DNA from: Nephrocerus scutellatus
Lineage: Eukaryota; Arthropoda; Insecta; Diptera; Pipunculidae
NCBI GenBank assembly: GCA_947095585.1
Contig: OX352762.1
Location: 114,234,930 to 114,298,929, forward strand
DNA length: 64,000 nucleotides
Direction: 5' to 3'
The notes beneath the pieces were generated by a model. The model had not been told where the DNA came from, did not search any database, and saw nothing but the letters and a program-made list of their open reading frames with translations. The translations under genes were made by a program, and so were the position numbers. The stretch's first letter is position 1. Every line of letters starts with the position of its first letter. Below, one piece after another: positions 22,745 through 34,199 of this stretch.

Positions 22745-23182
22745 AGATAGTAAAGCGAGCTTCTCAGCTCACCATATGGATAGTTGTAATTCAGTCTAAG
22801 CACTGAATTATCTTAAAAGCCCAATAGTATGCAAAGTTAAATGTATGTCCTTCATTCATAAGCGATAGGTCAGGTCATTCAGTCATGAAATAGACTGAAA
22901 AAAACACATTTTACTTTGCAAACGTTTGAGCTTAAAAAAATCGATATCGATGCGTAGATTGAGTATTTTTTTCAGTTTTCTCAGGGGTAGCACATATAAA
23001 TGAAAAAATTACGCCATCGCAGGCCGGGCGCTAACCAATTGTTTTAAAACAAGTCCCATCAAATTTTGACTGGTAGATGCCGAGATATACGACACGACAA
23101 ACAAACGTACAAATGTACACACGTTCGATGAAAAAATTTTCTTCTCCTCTGAATACAAGCTTCGGCCTTCGGGCTCGCAATA
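22745..23182 (+). repeat. 440-bp-family repeat, copy D (most complete)
   Basis: Starts agcgagcttctcagctc and ends ggccttcgggctcgcaa. The internal words aaaaaaatcgat, ttttctcaggggtag, aattgttttaaaacaagtcc and gccgagatatacgacacgac are shared with the other copies. The start can form a small gagct...agctc hairpin and the end a gcc-ttcg-ggc hairpin. No open frame beyond spurious ones. I cannot name the family. Confidence 0.7.
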
Positions 23183-23189
23183 ATGAATG

Positions 23190-24240
23190 TTGCAAGGAAA
23201 AACCCACATCCGATTCAAGACAATTCAAGAATGATTTATAAATCCGCACCTCGAACCATATACCTGTCTTAACAGTATATCTGATATAGAGCATTTAAAA
23301 ACCCTAACCATTGAAAAATGTCATAAGCCATTTGAGAATGACGCAACAAACAAATCGGGATCAAAAACTTCAACCTCGGATCTGAAAAATGGTGTGACCA
23401 ATTAGCAATATATCGACTGTATGTGAACAATATTCCCAGTTGCTTAATGCAAAAAAAAAAAACGAACAATTACATATAGGAATAGACAAAAGTGTACCAT
23501 AACATCGTTCATCGACCTTTGCGTTTTCTAAAAGTCATTAGGTTGAATTTTTTGCAATGTTGCATGTCAAATAGGTAAACAAAAACAACCATTACCCTGC
23601 ACAGACAACAATTGCTCTTGTGTCGCAAGCAACAATTAAATTATTCACAACTTAATAATGTACTCGTGTATGCCGTTTCGATGAGCTGCTATTACAAATC
23701 TCTTAATAGCTCTTATTGTATACCGTCAATGAGTACAACAACTGAGGGGCAAAAAAATGGAGCAAGCAATGCCAACCACTTTAATGGAGTGCACTCGTCA
23801 ATATGTCTAATGTATGTGCATTGTGCAGCCACCTCACCTCTAGTTCAATAGAATCGTAGTTCTTCTTTTTCACAGAAAAAGGAAATACGATACATTGAAG
23901 CAAGCAAGCGGCACTTGCACTGAGAGGCTTCCTGGCTTAAATGCATTAAGCACCATAAGTAGGCTTTCCAGGGGGTTTGCCAATGGCATACAGTGCATTT
24001 CAGTAGAAGTATTTTGAGCAATTTTCTATCACTTTTTAATATTCGAGTTTATATCGGAACTGAACGATGCGTGACGTTTAATAATAAAAAACGTCACGGT
24101 AAAATGTGAAAAACTAAAATATTAAGTTAAGGCTTGCACATTTTTTAATTTTCCTCCAAAGTAACTTCTATCTTTTTGAGAAAAATGCGTACGCTAAGGA
24201 AAATGCAAATATATTCCTAACTGCACAGAAACTGACGTGC
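23190..24240. other. No recognisable feature
   Basis: AT-rich DNA with short overlapping frames on both strands, none with a family motif. No RNA gene was recognised. Confidence 0.35.
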
Positions 24241-24519
24241 AAACTACACTGCGGTTCACTAGATTAGAAGCAGGCAACTATCTCTTTCTTTCTTTCTCCC
24301 CTTATATGGCAGTGAGGTAAAAAATAATGAAAAAAAGTGGTTCGTGTTGATGCAATGGTTAATTCCAAAATTTTAAGAGAACAAACTATAGTTTTATAAA
24401 GCTTTAACTGAATGAGCTAGAATGACATGTATTTTAATTTTATCATAAGATTAGAAGCAGTCAAAGTACAATCGTTGTTTGTGAAGTGGTTCATTTTTAA
24501 AAACTTTTATTTAACTTTT

Positions 24520-25012
24520 TTATTTTAACTTTTGTCTGTATTTTCGACTACTGGAAGAAGAACTGGTGTTACTGCAAGTAAATCTACCGTTCGTCGTGTG
24601 ATTCGTAGTACCAAACACCTCAAGCGCCTGAAGCTGAAGAAAAAAAGATCACTTGATGCTTCGCAAAGAATTCCACGCTTACAAATCGCGAAAGAACACA
24701 TGACCTGGGATATGTGACAAGGAGCAAGTTCGAATAACTGAAAAAAGAAAAAACAATTTAGTTGGATAAATGGCTATAACTTTTACTTCTACGACCTAAG
24801 AAAAGAGGAGCTCTTCTTAAACCACCACAATAGCAGAGAAGGGGGTTTGATGGTTTGTGCTGCAATATTTTATTATGGCACCATCGACCTAATGGAAACA
24901 GCTACAAAGCGGTGTTGGAATCAACTTTTTCGAAAATCCACGATCTCTTTGGTTCACTTTCATGGATTTTTCAACACAACAACGCTCCAATGCGAACGGT
25001 GTCGAATTGTTA
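24520..25012 (+). pseudogene. Tc3-like transposase, N-terminal and central part, broken
   Basis: The frame 24532-24717 contains ASKSTVRRVIRSTKHLKRLK, a helix-turn-helix and basic linker. In another frame, 24750-24830 encodes FYDLRKEELF, the block that follows FSDEKKFNLDGPDG in Tc3-like transposases. The frame at 24838-24900 gives GGLMVCAAIFYYGTIDL, the GGSLMVWG block. Near 24965-25012 it reads FQHNNAPMRTVSN, where intact proteins have FQQDNAPIH, so the second catalytic aspartate is lost. The sequence then breaks off where the LINE begins. Several frameshifts. Confidence 0.78.
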
Positions 25013-25044
25013 ATCGCAGTAAACTCAATTGAGTCGGAGTGTAT

Positions 25045-27630
25045 CCAATATGATTGCGTGCGGAATCAGGGTTGACGTGTGCAACATTCGTGGGCTTAGA
25101 TCGAATCTCTCGGCCACGTGCGTCCATTTAACAGACAACAAACCTGCTGTTCTAGCACTAACAGAAACCCAGGTTAATGGTAATTCCGACCTTTCGGATT
25201 TTTTTTCCCCACCGCGGTCTCGTCATATATGTACGTAGTGATGTTGCTTATCAAACTCAAGCACAATACCAATACCATTGTTCCAAACCGGAATTAAATT
25301 TCATTTGGCTCAAAGTCAAAGCGCGTAAGCATGACATTCAATACTGCTCATATACAGAAGCCCAAATTTAGATAGTGTCTCAACTTGTTAGATACATTGT
25401 CTGACTCTATATCTACAATTTTGTCCCTTGATCCATTTTCTGAAATCGTCATTGCGGGTGATTTCAATATACACAATTCTAGTTGGCTTCGCCATTCAGG
25501 ATTTACAACACCGCTAGGAAAGGAGCTTGTGAAGCTTGTGAATGCGCCCAATCGAATTCCACACATTGTACGTCATAACGCGAATATCCATCCAAACAAA
25601 TACACCGTCAGTGTATAATCCTCTCTAAGCTCTTCAGACTATTGTGTATAGTGTCAGCCAATTTATCGTTGTCGAAACACGCAGTTAAAGAAAAAACCCC
25701 TGAAAGAAAAGAATAGTAACACGAGAAAGCCGACTAGGATGGCCTCAACAACTCAACTTAATGACAATAATGGTTTGGATGCCATGCCATATCTGATACG
25801 ATCACAAACATATTCCAGGACGGTATGAGACAATTTATTCCTATCAGGACAAAGTGTATCAAACCGAAGGAAAATGCTTGGTATGATTTAAGCTGCAGAG
25901 GCTACTAGGAACCGGGAGGTATGCTTTCGGTTACATAAAAAAAAACCCCACTGTGAAAACCGAACCAAATTTAGACAAGTCAGATATGATTGCAATGCCT
26001 CGTCTTCAATTCCAACGCTCATTCACAATGACATTACAACTCTATAGAGAAGGCCAAACTGCTTGCTTCACATTTCGCAGCTAGCTCCACGCTATCAGAT
26101 AGCGCGTTGTCGACGACTGTACTTTTAAGAGTCGAATTCTCTATGGTACAGATTTACATTCGTACTTGAGTAGCTAGAGTATTAAATTTTCTCAACATTC
26201 ATAAATCTGCTGGGTCAGATTGTATACCCGCTATAGTTTCGAAGTGGCGTTCTTCAACGTTGGCATTGCCACTGCGCAGGCTTTTCCAATTATCGTATTC
26301 ATCTGGTGTCTTCCCAAGAAATTGGAAAAAGGCCTTTGTCCAGCCTGTTTCTAAAAAAGGCGAACCGTCATCTCTTTCCACGTACCGACTTATTGCGCTA
26401 ACATCCATACTTTCTAAAGTCATGGAAACGTTTATCAATCGCAATCTTATGCAATACCTTGCTTGAATCACGTGAAATCCTTAGCGACCAGCAGTACGGT
26501 TTTCGAAGGCAACGTTCTACAGGTGATCTGATGGCGTCTCTCACCGAAAAATGGAACCTTTCTATTCATAAATTTGGTGAAAATAAGGTTGTTACACTCG
26601 ATATTTCCATGGCATTTGACAGATCTTGCATCAAGCTCTTTTGTCGAAAATGAATGCCTATGGAATTGATAAGACCCGGCTTGATTGGACTAGTTTAACT
26701 ACCTTTCTGATCGTTCAATTCTGGTCGTATTGGACGGCTTTCAATCCCGTGTTCACTACATAAACGCCGGTGTTCCCAAATGCTCTGTTTTGTCTCCTAC
26801 ACTCTTTCTCATTTTCATTAACGATCTCCTATTCACTATTTCTAATCCAATCCATTTTTTCACTGATGACAGCACTCTTAGCTTTTCGTATGACTTCAGG
26901 CTTTCTGCACGCCCCTCTTCATCACAAGTGGAACCTGAACAACAACGTATGTTAAGCACGTTAAATTCTGACCTTGACAGCATAACAATGTGGGGACTAC
27001 ATTATAGAGTTGAATTTAGCGCTTCTAAATCCCAATGCTGTCTTCTGTCGTCCAAGCGTAATTTGAACCCCCAACCTTTATCCATGAATGGATCTTGCAT
27101 CAAAGAAACTGAAAAACTCTCAATTCTCGGTATGTACGTTAAACAACAAGCTTCGTTGGAACGACCACATATTAGCCATCGCCAAAAATGCTGCAAGATG
27201 TTTAGCTTTCCTAAAACGGTGCAAGATGTACTTCACTCCTTCAGATCTGGCTACTATTTACAAGGCGTGGTGACGTAAATATCGCGAAAACAATCGAATC
27301 GCTTGAACATCGTAGGAATGTTTCCTGCGTTTCACTGTTTTATCACTTTTTCCACAAGCGGTGCTCAAAAGAAATATCCAGATGCATCCTGCCCACTCTC
27401 GAACCCATCCGTAATACCCATTAAGCCTATCTTCGGTCGTACTAACCAATTCAGAGATTCCTTCTTTAGCCGCATAATAGTTATGTGTAATGAATTGCCT
27501 GATTCTGTGTTTCCGCATTTGTATGAAGACACACGTGCATAAACATTTCACCTTTTCCTCTCCCTAATTTCCTAACGCCCACGCCCATGTGCTAAGCATT
27601 ATAAGGGTGCAAATCCCTTTAACGTGTGTA
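25045..27630 (+). mobile_element. Nearly complete CR1/jockey-like LINE nested in the Tc1 element
   Basis: Endonuclease domain: CNIRGLRSNLSATCVHL near 25080, VLALTETQV near 25150, IVIAGDFNIHNSSWLRHSG near 25450, and a decayed SSDYC site near 25630. A linker spans 25640-26150. The reverse transcriptase runs from SAGSDCIPAIVSKW near 26205 through NWKKAFVQPVSKKGEP, QQYGFRRQRST and VVTLDISMAFDRS. It continues with INAGVPKCSVLSPTLFLIFI near 26760 and the catalytic region FTDDSTL near 26860 (FADD expected). The C-terminus NELPDSVFPHLYE lies near 27490. The 3' tail ends at about 27630. Frameshifts separate blocks, but their order is complete, so this is the best copy of the family in the window. Confidence 0.85.
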
Positions 27631-28407
27631 CGTTATAAAAAAATTCAAAACAGAATTTTGTCATTCATTTGGCAAAAAAGGTCTCTAATCATTAGAGTCT
27701 AATGTACCGTTCTCGTTCTGAAATTTTTTTTTAAAAACTTGATTTCGTATTAACCACGAACTACTCTAACTTCCACCATCATTTGTTTTTTTTTCCTGAC
27801 ATATAACTGGAGAAATAGACATTTTATCTCCCAAAATGATGTGCTTCTAATCTAGTGAACCGCAGTGTATTTTAAGAACATTCAGCTCTACGATTAAATC
27901 ATTACCGTCTACTACGTTATTACATGTTCCGCACGTTTTTGCACTTTGAAAACTTTACATACATAATTGGTACAAAAACAATCGTTTTCCCAATTTTATA
28001 TTAACACGCTCTACCAGGTGCTATTAGCCAATCGATTTTGAGCATTGCATGTATTGCATAACGTGAGCAAAGTCAATTATTTGCCAGCCGTTCTTCAACA
28101 CAAGGCACAATTTAATAATTTCAAACATGCGACCGACCGAGTGATATCATCCAGAGCAGATGTTTCTTGATTGATATCCTATTGGAAAGAAGCCAATACA
28201 CAAATTCTTTATGGTGCGTTATTACCATTAAAGAAATGAAATGAAAAATCGCTCAAGCGTATGCAATATGGAAGTAATCGTATCTGAAGGATTCCAATTT
28301 AGTGGCAGCCAGTCAAATTAAGTCGCAGGACAAACGAGTAAATTTGCGATTTTTAAATGCATTAGTTATAGCAGTTAATATAAAAAATAATCTATCTTCT
28401 ATATATA

Positions 28408-28700
28408 TACGAGGGTAGATTGAAAAGTCAGTGACTTTTTGGATAGATATTTTTTTCGGCAAAAAAGCGTTTTATTTCTCAACATATTCTCCTTAAAGAT
28501 CGATACATTTAGTCTAGCGTTTTTCCAATTTTTTTATTCCTTCCATATAATAGGGTTTATGGAAGGGTCAAAAAAGGCGTTAGTTTCAGGAGTGCATTAA
28601 TTGCATTGCTTCTCGCGCCAAGTTGATGGTGTAAAAACGAAGTTGTTTTACATTAACTTGTTATAAGTCTTTTTTAACCACCTTTCGCACGACCTAGAGG
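28408..28700 (-). mobile_element. Mariner end with terminal inverted repeat
   Basis: The terminus tacgagggtagattgaaaag matches the mariner end at 41163 (tacgagggcggatcaataag). The following 150 bases, including ttctcaacatattctcctt and agcgtttttccaattttt, are also shared. Coding sequence is absent. The opposite end was not recognised. Confidence 0.75.
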
Positions 28701-28714
28701 GCTGAAATTTCGGA

Positions 28715-29010
28715 TTTTTTGGGAATCTTTAATGATTTTTTGGGATGTCTTTTATTCTTCTTTTGATGGTCTTTTGGTTGCCATTTTGGAGTTTTTTCAC
28801 GGTGATTAAGCGTCTTTTGAAGGTCCTTTGGGTCCTTGAGGATTCTTTTTAGGGTCTTTTGTAGAGCTTTTGGGTGCCTTTAAGGGGTATTTTGTGGGCC
28901 TTCGGGGGGTCTTTTGGTGATCTGTTGATGGTCTTTTGGGGGTCTTTTGGGAACTTTGTTTGTCATCTTTTGAGGGTCTTTTGGGGAGTCTTTTGAGAGT
29001 CTTTTCGGGT
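28715..29010. repeat. TCTTTTG-type minisatellite
   Basis: About 20 irregular repeats of a 10-16 base unit approximating ggtcttttgggg, for example at 28840-29010. On the minus strand it reads as an open, proline/lysine/aspartate-rich frame (28880-29176), which is a by-product of the repeat and not evidence of a gene. Confidence 0.8.
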
Positions 29011-29400
29011 CTTCCGGTACGCGCACTGTTTTTTTATTTGTTTTGTTGTCTGGCGCATAAACAAACAAATCTGATGGTTTTCCGAAACTGGAGCAGGAGA
29101 CATAACACCAACCACAGAAAGTGAACGAACGACGTGATCGGTTAAGGTAATCACTTGGATTTGTGCGTCTGAGCACCTATGGTTTCGCCTGGTGTGTGCT
29201 GAAAAGCATGGATTTTCAAGATTAATATTTGTTTTATTGTAATTGCAAATGCAAACCGCACCCAAAACTGCAAGTGCTTAATGTCTAATGGTATGTCGGT
29301 CGGAATCAACGAATGGAATCATTGAAATTATTAGAATGAATCAGCTGCCAAACGACATTTTCCCACATAGCGCTATTTATGTAATCTATTAGAGTAGAAA

Positions 29401-29700
29401 GTGGGCGCCGTGGCTCAGTGGTAGTGCACATGGCTGCTGCGCAGGTGGTTCAGGTTCGAATCCCAGCAACACTAAAAGTATTTTTCAGGGTGTCCCACCT
29501 CTCGCGAATGCGTGACAAACGTTCCGAGAGTAATTAATATCTTGTCACGGAAAGCTTCTCAATTCGCCGTTCGGATCCGGCCTTAAATTGTAGGTCCCTT
29601 CCATTTGTGTCCAAAAATTAACATGTGCAGCACAAATGTTCGCGAGAAGTGAGGCCTTGGACCGCAATGGTCTGTCGCGCCAAATATTATTATTATTATT
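29401..29700 (+). mobile_element. tRNA-derived SINE, copy 2, with perfect target-site duplication
   Basis: A full-length copy begins gtgggcgccgtggctcagtgg (A-box-like), with the B-box-like ggttcgaatcccagc near 29450. The body contains tctcgcgaatgcgtgac, ttaaattgtaggtcccttcc and gaggccttggaccgcaatgg, and the tail is (ATT)n. It is flanked on both sides by agagtagaaa (29391-29400 and 29701-29710), a 10-base duplication that sets the element boundaries exactly. As in other tRNA-derived SINEs, transcription by RNA polymerase III from the internal boxes is expected. Confidence 0.95.
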
Positions 29701-29779
29701 AGAGTAGAAATGAAATAACGACTTTTGTTGGACAAATCGAGAATCAACACAAAAGTAGAAACAAATTTAATTTTATTTT

Positions 29780-30190
29780 AATTCAGGCTGAGATGCGTTT
29801 TTCCATATTTTTTCTTTTACCGAAAACATTTAACTGAGTTATTTCCTTAAAAAAATATACAATTTATCGGTTTCCACATTTTCCTACTCTCTTTTGTAAT
29901 TTTCCTGAACTTTCTTTTGGTAAAAATTTCTCCGGGACCATAACGAACAAAACGAATCGAATCGTGAGTTATGGTCGCGAGTTTATACAAAAATCCTATG
30001 GAAAGACGCTTTTTCAGTTTTTCCAGAATTTTCTAATTTTTCGCGCAACTTTTCTAATTTTTTTCCACATAAACCTTAATCGGACTATGTCGAACATCTC
30101 AAAATAAAAATGAGCCAAATCGGTTCAGCTGCTCTCAAGTGATGCGGATACCAACGGACAGCATTTCATTTTTATATATATAGATCTCCA
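29780..30190 (+). mobile_element. Unclassified element 3' end
   Basis: The end aaatcggttcagctgctctc...tttcatttttatatatatagat resembles the common insect repeat terminus (cggttcagccgttctcgagt...tatatatagat) found in many genomes. No coding sequence is attached. The exact boundary on the left is not clear. Confidence 0.4.
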
Positions 30191-30194
30191 TTTC

Positions 30195-32380
30195 AAGAGG
30201 TTTTATTTAATAAACATTATAAGGCGCTCTTAATGAAAACCACATTATTATGCCGCACATTACATAAGTTCAGTTAAATGGTTGATATGTTTAAGATTTG
30301 CAGTAGAAGTCGTTGCTGTACCTATAATCACATTATACCACAAGAATAGCAGTAAAGTTAACTAACTGTATTACAAAAAGTTCTAAGGAAAAGTTATGTC
30401 CTATTTTTAAAACAAATGACGCTGTATGACTGGTGCAGATACACTTTGAATTCAAATGATTTTTCCTTCGAGAGAGCATCAAAGAAGACCATTGATAACA
30501 ATAGCACATCTGCACACATTCCGAAGTTATAAATGAAAGGACTAATATTGATAGCTTGCATTTTAGGTTTGATACACAGTTTTGCTTTTCAACTACCTAC
30601 AAACAAATGGATCTATTTCTTATCAATTCTTATCAATATCAATGAATTCGAATTAAAAAAATCTGTTGGAACTGTCAGCAGGAGCGAAAATGCAATCAAT
30701 CTATTGCAGGAGAAATTGGAACAGTCAACGTTTTGAATAACCACCCACTCTCTCTTTCAGAATAATTAGAAAACCAAATAGAAATAAAAAGAAATACAAC
30801 ATTTGTAGATTCCGTTTAGTGTAACACAAAGGCTAGCCATTTAGTTTTAAGCTCAATGACGACCTGAAAAGTTGGAAACAGAACCCGAAATCACACCAGC
30901 ACATTACGTACGTTCGTAGCTCCTTTAAGCATATGACCCGATTGAAACTGATTCTATGACTTGTGAAATAAATTTGCAGAGTGAATGAAGAATGCTGTTG
31001 TCTGTTGGTGTTTCCGACAGCATAGCCACATCTTTGTGCTGTGCCATTCGTCAGTCCTTGAGACTGACAATTGGCTTTAAAGGCAGGCATAAATTAGCTG
31101 GCGTGCTCTCAATCAACCAGATACCACGATAGCACGGTGCATCAGAACACGTAGCAGATTGAATGTGAAATTTGTACAAGAAGCATGAGGCTTGGGGATT
31201 GGCGAAATGAGGTGCCACCACTAGCCACAACTTGCTACCGTGTGCGATCATAAATTTCAAACGTGAATGGATATTGAAACGAAAATTGAAAATCAAAATA
31301 TGCGCCAATGCCTGCCATGCATCAGCCATTCATTCATAATCAGTATCACCGACACATCACTCACTGGCTTCTATGTATGTTTATGTCAGGTTAGGCAAGC
31401 TGCTGGTAGGCTGGCAAACCGGTGAGCATCTTCAGCCCAACTTGCAACGTCGTACAAAGTATGGGAATTTTCTTCAATGTCCCTTTTTCCGTCTTATCAA
31501 CCAGAAAAATTATAGCAAGATACGGATGTACATCACAGACAAGTATTTTTTTTTCTCTCGGAGTACAACTATGTTCCGAGCTGCGTGAGGGGGAAGACTG
31601 CGATTATACAATTCACGTTTCGAGTTTTGATTAAATAAAATATTTCTGCTGTGTTTTTCATCTTTTGTTTTTTGCCGTTTTTCTTCGGAAATTTCTTCTT
31701 ACTTTACGAGTATGTGTGGAATTTGTTGAGTTTTCCACGATGCAGCCTGTTATGTCAGCCATGTGAAAATTTTCTCAAGCGGAAAGTGCATGCCACAAAT
31801 TAATGGTGATATCGCGCGAACAAACAACAGCAGAGCATTCCTCCTCGTAATGTGAGAATTTTTTCGTTTTCTTGCAGGCGAATTTTACGAATTATATAAT
31901 AATTACAGTCCAGTAGATAATTTTTTCGTTGTAATCTGAGGGTTTCCGGTTTACTGTGAACTTCATTTTTTATTACAAAAGTAGCAATATTGTATTGCAT
32001 TGTAATGGAACCTTTCAAGGACAGGAGAGTGAACACATAAAAGTGCAATCGATCGAAACAGATTGGTCAAAAAGCAATGGACAGTGAACAGTGAACAAAA
32101 ATGTAAAGCTGCTTGACTGCCAGTCAGATATTCAACGGTTAGAAAAATTAAAACTTTCAGCAGTCCAAAAAAGTGTTTTTTGTTAGAAATTTGGCAAATT
32201 TTAAGAAGAGATAGACAGTCGCAAAAATATACAGTAAAAATCGATACAAGAAACTATGCGAAACTAAAATTTAAAAAAATGGCTTTTATAGAAAAGGTTA
32301 ATCGAAAAACAGAATTTTTTTTCATCATATTTTTAATTAAAAAATGGAGGTGTGGCCACAATACGACTATCTTTTACGGA
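30195..32380. other. No recognisable gene
   Basis: Short frames on both strands (for example 30533-30736, 30833-31090 and 31051-31329) have no family motif and poor context. No shared repeat was recognised. The frame 30533-30736 opens with a hydrophobic leader-like stretch (MKGLILIACILGLIHSFAF) but has no upstream or downstream support. Confidence 0.35.
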
Positions 32381-32404
32381 AGATTCCAGCATCTTCAGTA
32401 AATG

Positions 32405-32990
32405 TATATTAATTTTTTTTATTTTTTATTTTAATTTTTTTTTATATTTTTTTATTTTTTATTTTTTTTTTTTATTTATTTTATTTTTTTTACTTTGCAC
32501 ATCACAGATTTCTCATAAGTGCTATACTCTTTGAGATATTTGCAAAAACTAGAAAAACTGTCTAAGTAAAGTGCCACATCCGGTTGGCCGATTTCCGCCA
32601 AAATCAGCTGGGCCTTCCAATTTATGTAAAAAGCTTAAATATGAATTTTCAACCCCGATCGATTCAGCCGCTCTTTTGCACCAAACAGATTTCTCCTAAG
32701 TGCTAAAATTTTTGAGTTATTTGCAAAAACTCGAAAAACTCTCTTAGTAAACTGTCACTTCAGGTTGTCAGATTTCAAAATCATCTGGACCCTCACATTT
32801 TATGTAAGAAGTTTAAATATGAATTTTCATCCCGATAAGTTCAGCCATATGGGCTGTAGAGTGGACACAGACAGACATACAAACAGCAGAGAGACAGACA
32901 GACATAGTTTTTTTTTATTTTCGCTTTTTCTAACTCAGGTGTTATACAAAAATCTACAAAAATCCCGAGTTCTATGTAAAAGAAAGTAAA
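32405..32990 (+). repeat. T-rich tract followed by a ~182-bp tandem duplication
   Basis: A poly(T)/(ATTTT)n tract at 32410-32490 is followed by two related units starting agatttctcataagtgcta (32505) and agatttctcctaagtgcta (32687). Each contains tttgcaaaaact-gaaaaact, a cggttgg/aggttgt block and aatatgaattttca. A (CAGA)n-like run follows near 32870-32905. An inverted single copy lies at 52410-52660, so this is a mobile family. Confidence 0.7.
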
Positions 32991-33039
32991 AAGTTTGTTT
33001 TAGAATGTATTTATGTTGGTTTTCATATGTTTGATATAT

Positions 33040-33276
33040 TTATATTTTTGTTTGAATTATGGACTTTTCTTCAGCCCATTGAATGGCTGTGTTTAAACAA
33101 TGTATTGCAGTCTTAGTCTTTATTTTTAAAGTTGAGGCCATCTTCGTTTCACTCTGGTCTAAACTTCTATCTCCGGTCTCGCATATCCAATTCTGTATTT
33201 CGTCGTTAGAAATCGGTTCACTCCGAGAAATATTAAGAAAAGTGGTTATGGATTCTACCACCGCGCGTTCATTCAT
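33040..33276 (-). mobile_element. Possible pogo/jerky-type transposase C-terminal fragment
   Basis: The minus-strand frame encodes SNDEIQNWICE, an acidic/polar stretch, and then TAIHCLNTAIQWAEEKS. This resembles the acidic tail and final helix (often A-ETALRWLEQQ) of CENP-B/jerky/pogo proteins. The catalytic part is absent. The similarity is short and judged by eye only. Confidence 0.3.
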
Positions 33277-33479
33277 AATTTGAGCCCTTATTGTGCTAAA
33301 AGGTAACTCATCTTCATCATTTCAATCACTACAAAGAGACATTTACACATTCCAGCATTTGTTTATTGAGCTAAACTTCAATCCATCCAATGCGTTAGCT
33401 ATGAGGAAAATTGCAAAATCGGAGAATAAATGCTTTGATTTCAACTTCTAGGTCCGAGCCCTCACTTCCCAGCAAGTGC

Positions 33480-33960
33480 GCCAATAGTTTTTTTTTATAA
33501 TGCAGCTTTGTTAAGTTTTTTCATCGACAAAAAATACGGTCCAATCTCCAATCACAACAACTTATGGTCAATGGAGTTCGATATCGTGCCATGTTGGAAG
33601 ACTATTGTTTGCCAGAATTGGACGGACTTGACATAAGTTATATGTGGTTCCAACAAGATAGTGCCACATGCCACACAGCTGGTCAAACAATTGATCTATT
33701 GAATGAGGATTTCGGTAAACGCGTAATCTCTAGAAATGGTCCGGTCGAATGGCCAGCTCGCTCATGCGACATAACACCGTTGGATTTCTTTTATGGGGTT
33801 AAATCGTTGGTTTATGCTAGGAGCTTAGAAACAATATCGAACTCGAAATTACCAACGTTCCGGCCGATATGTGTGGAAGAGTGGTGGAAAATTAGCTCCA
33901 AAGAATCGATCGCTGCAAACGTGCTCGCGGTGGTCTTTTGAACGAGATCGATCTCCATAC
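33480..33960 (+). pseudogene. Mariner-like transposase, C-terminal half
   Basis: The frame 33564-33941 encodes VNGVRYRAMLEDYCLPELDG and then MWFQQDSATCHTAGQTIDLL with the second catalytic aspartate. WPARSCDITPLDFF follows with the third catalytic aspartate. These are the standard blocks of the mariner-like transposase group with QQDGATCHTA and WPPRSCDLTPLD. The first catalytic region and the N-terminus are missing, and the C-terminal end is degraded. Terminal repeats were not recognised. It may belong to the same group as the N-terminal relic at 6410-6800. Confidence 0.85.
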
Positions 33961-34199
33961 TCCATACATACCCCATAAATTTAACATGTATACCTGTATA
34001 CCTGAAATAAATCCGGATATGTCAATTATTCTGTGTTTTATTAAATTACAAAATTGTTATCTCCTTATTGAAAAACCCTTTATAAAACTGACAACCGCAA
34101 TCCAAAGATACGGTCGCCGAGTGAAGGTGTGTTACAAAAAAAAAATCAAATATGACGTAAACCACAGCAGCCATTAAGACATCATGTCGTGGGAGTGTG

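Larger units (their letters stand above)
24247..27867 (+). mobile_element. Tc1-like transposon with intact terminal inverted repeats, interrupted by a LINE
   Basis: The left end cactgcggttcactagatta...gcaa begins at 24247. Its exact reverse complement ends at 27867. The first 26 bases of the two ends are identical. Both are flanked outside by TA (24245-24246 and 27868-27869), the target duplication of the Tc1/mariner superfamily. Inside are a Tc3-like transposase remnant at 24520-25012 and, from about 25013 to 27630, a LINE in the same orientation. A diverged copy of one end lies at 56970-56998. Confidence 0.88.

Noticed and set aside
28880..29176. Proline/lysine-rich minus-strand protein
   Set aside because: The frame is produced by the minisatellite unit and has no splice or start context.
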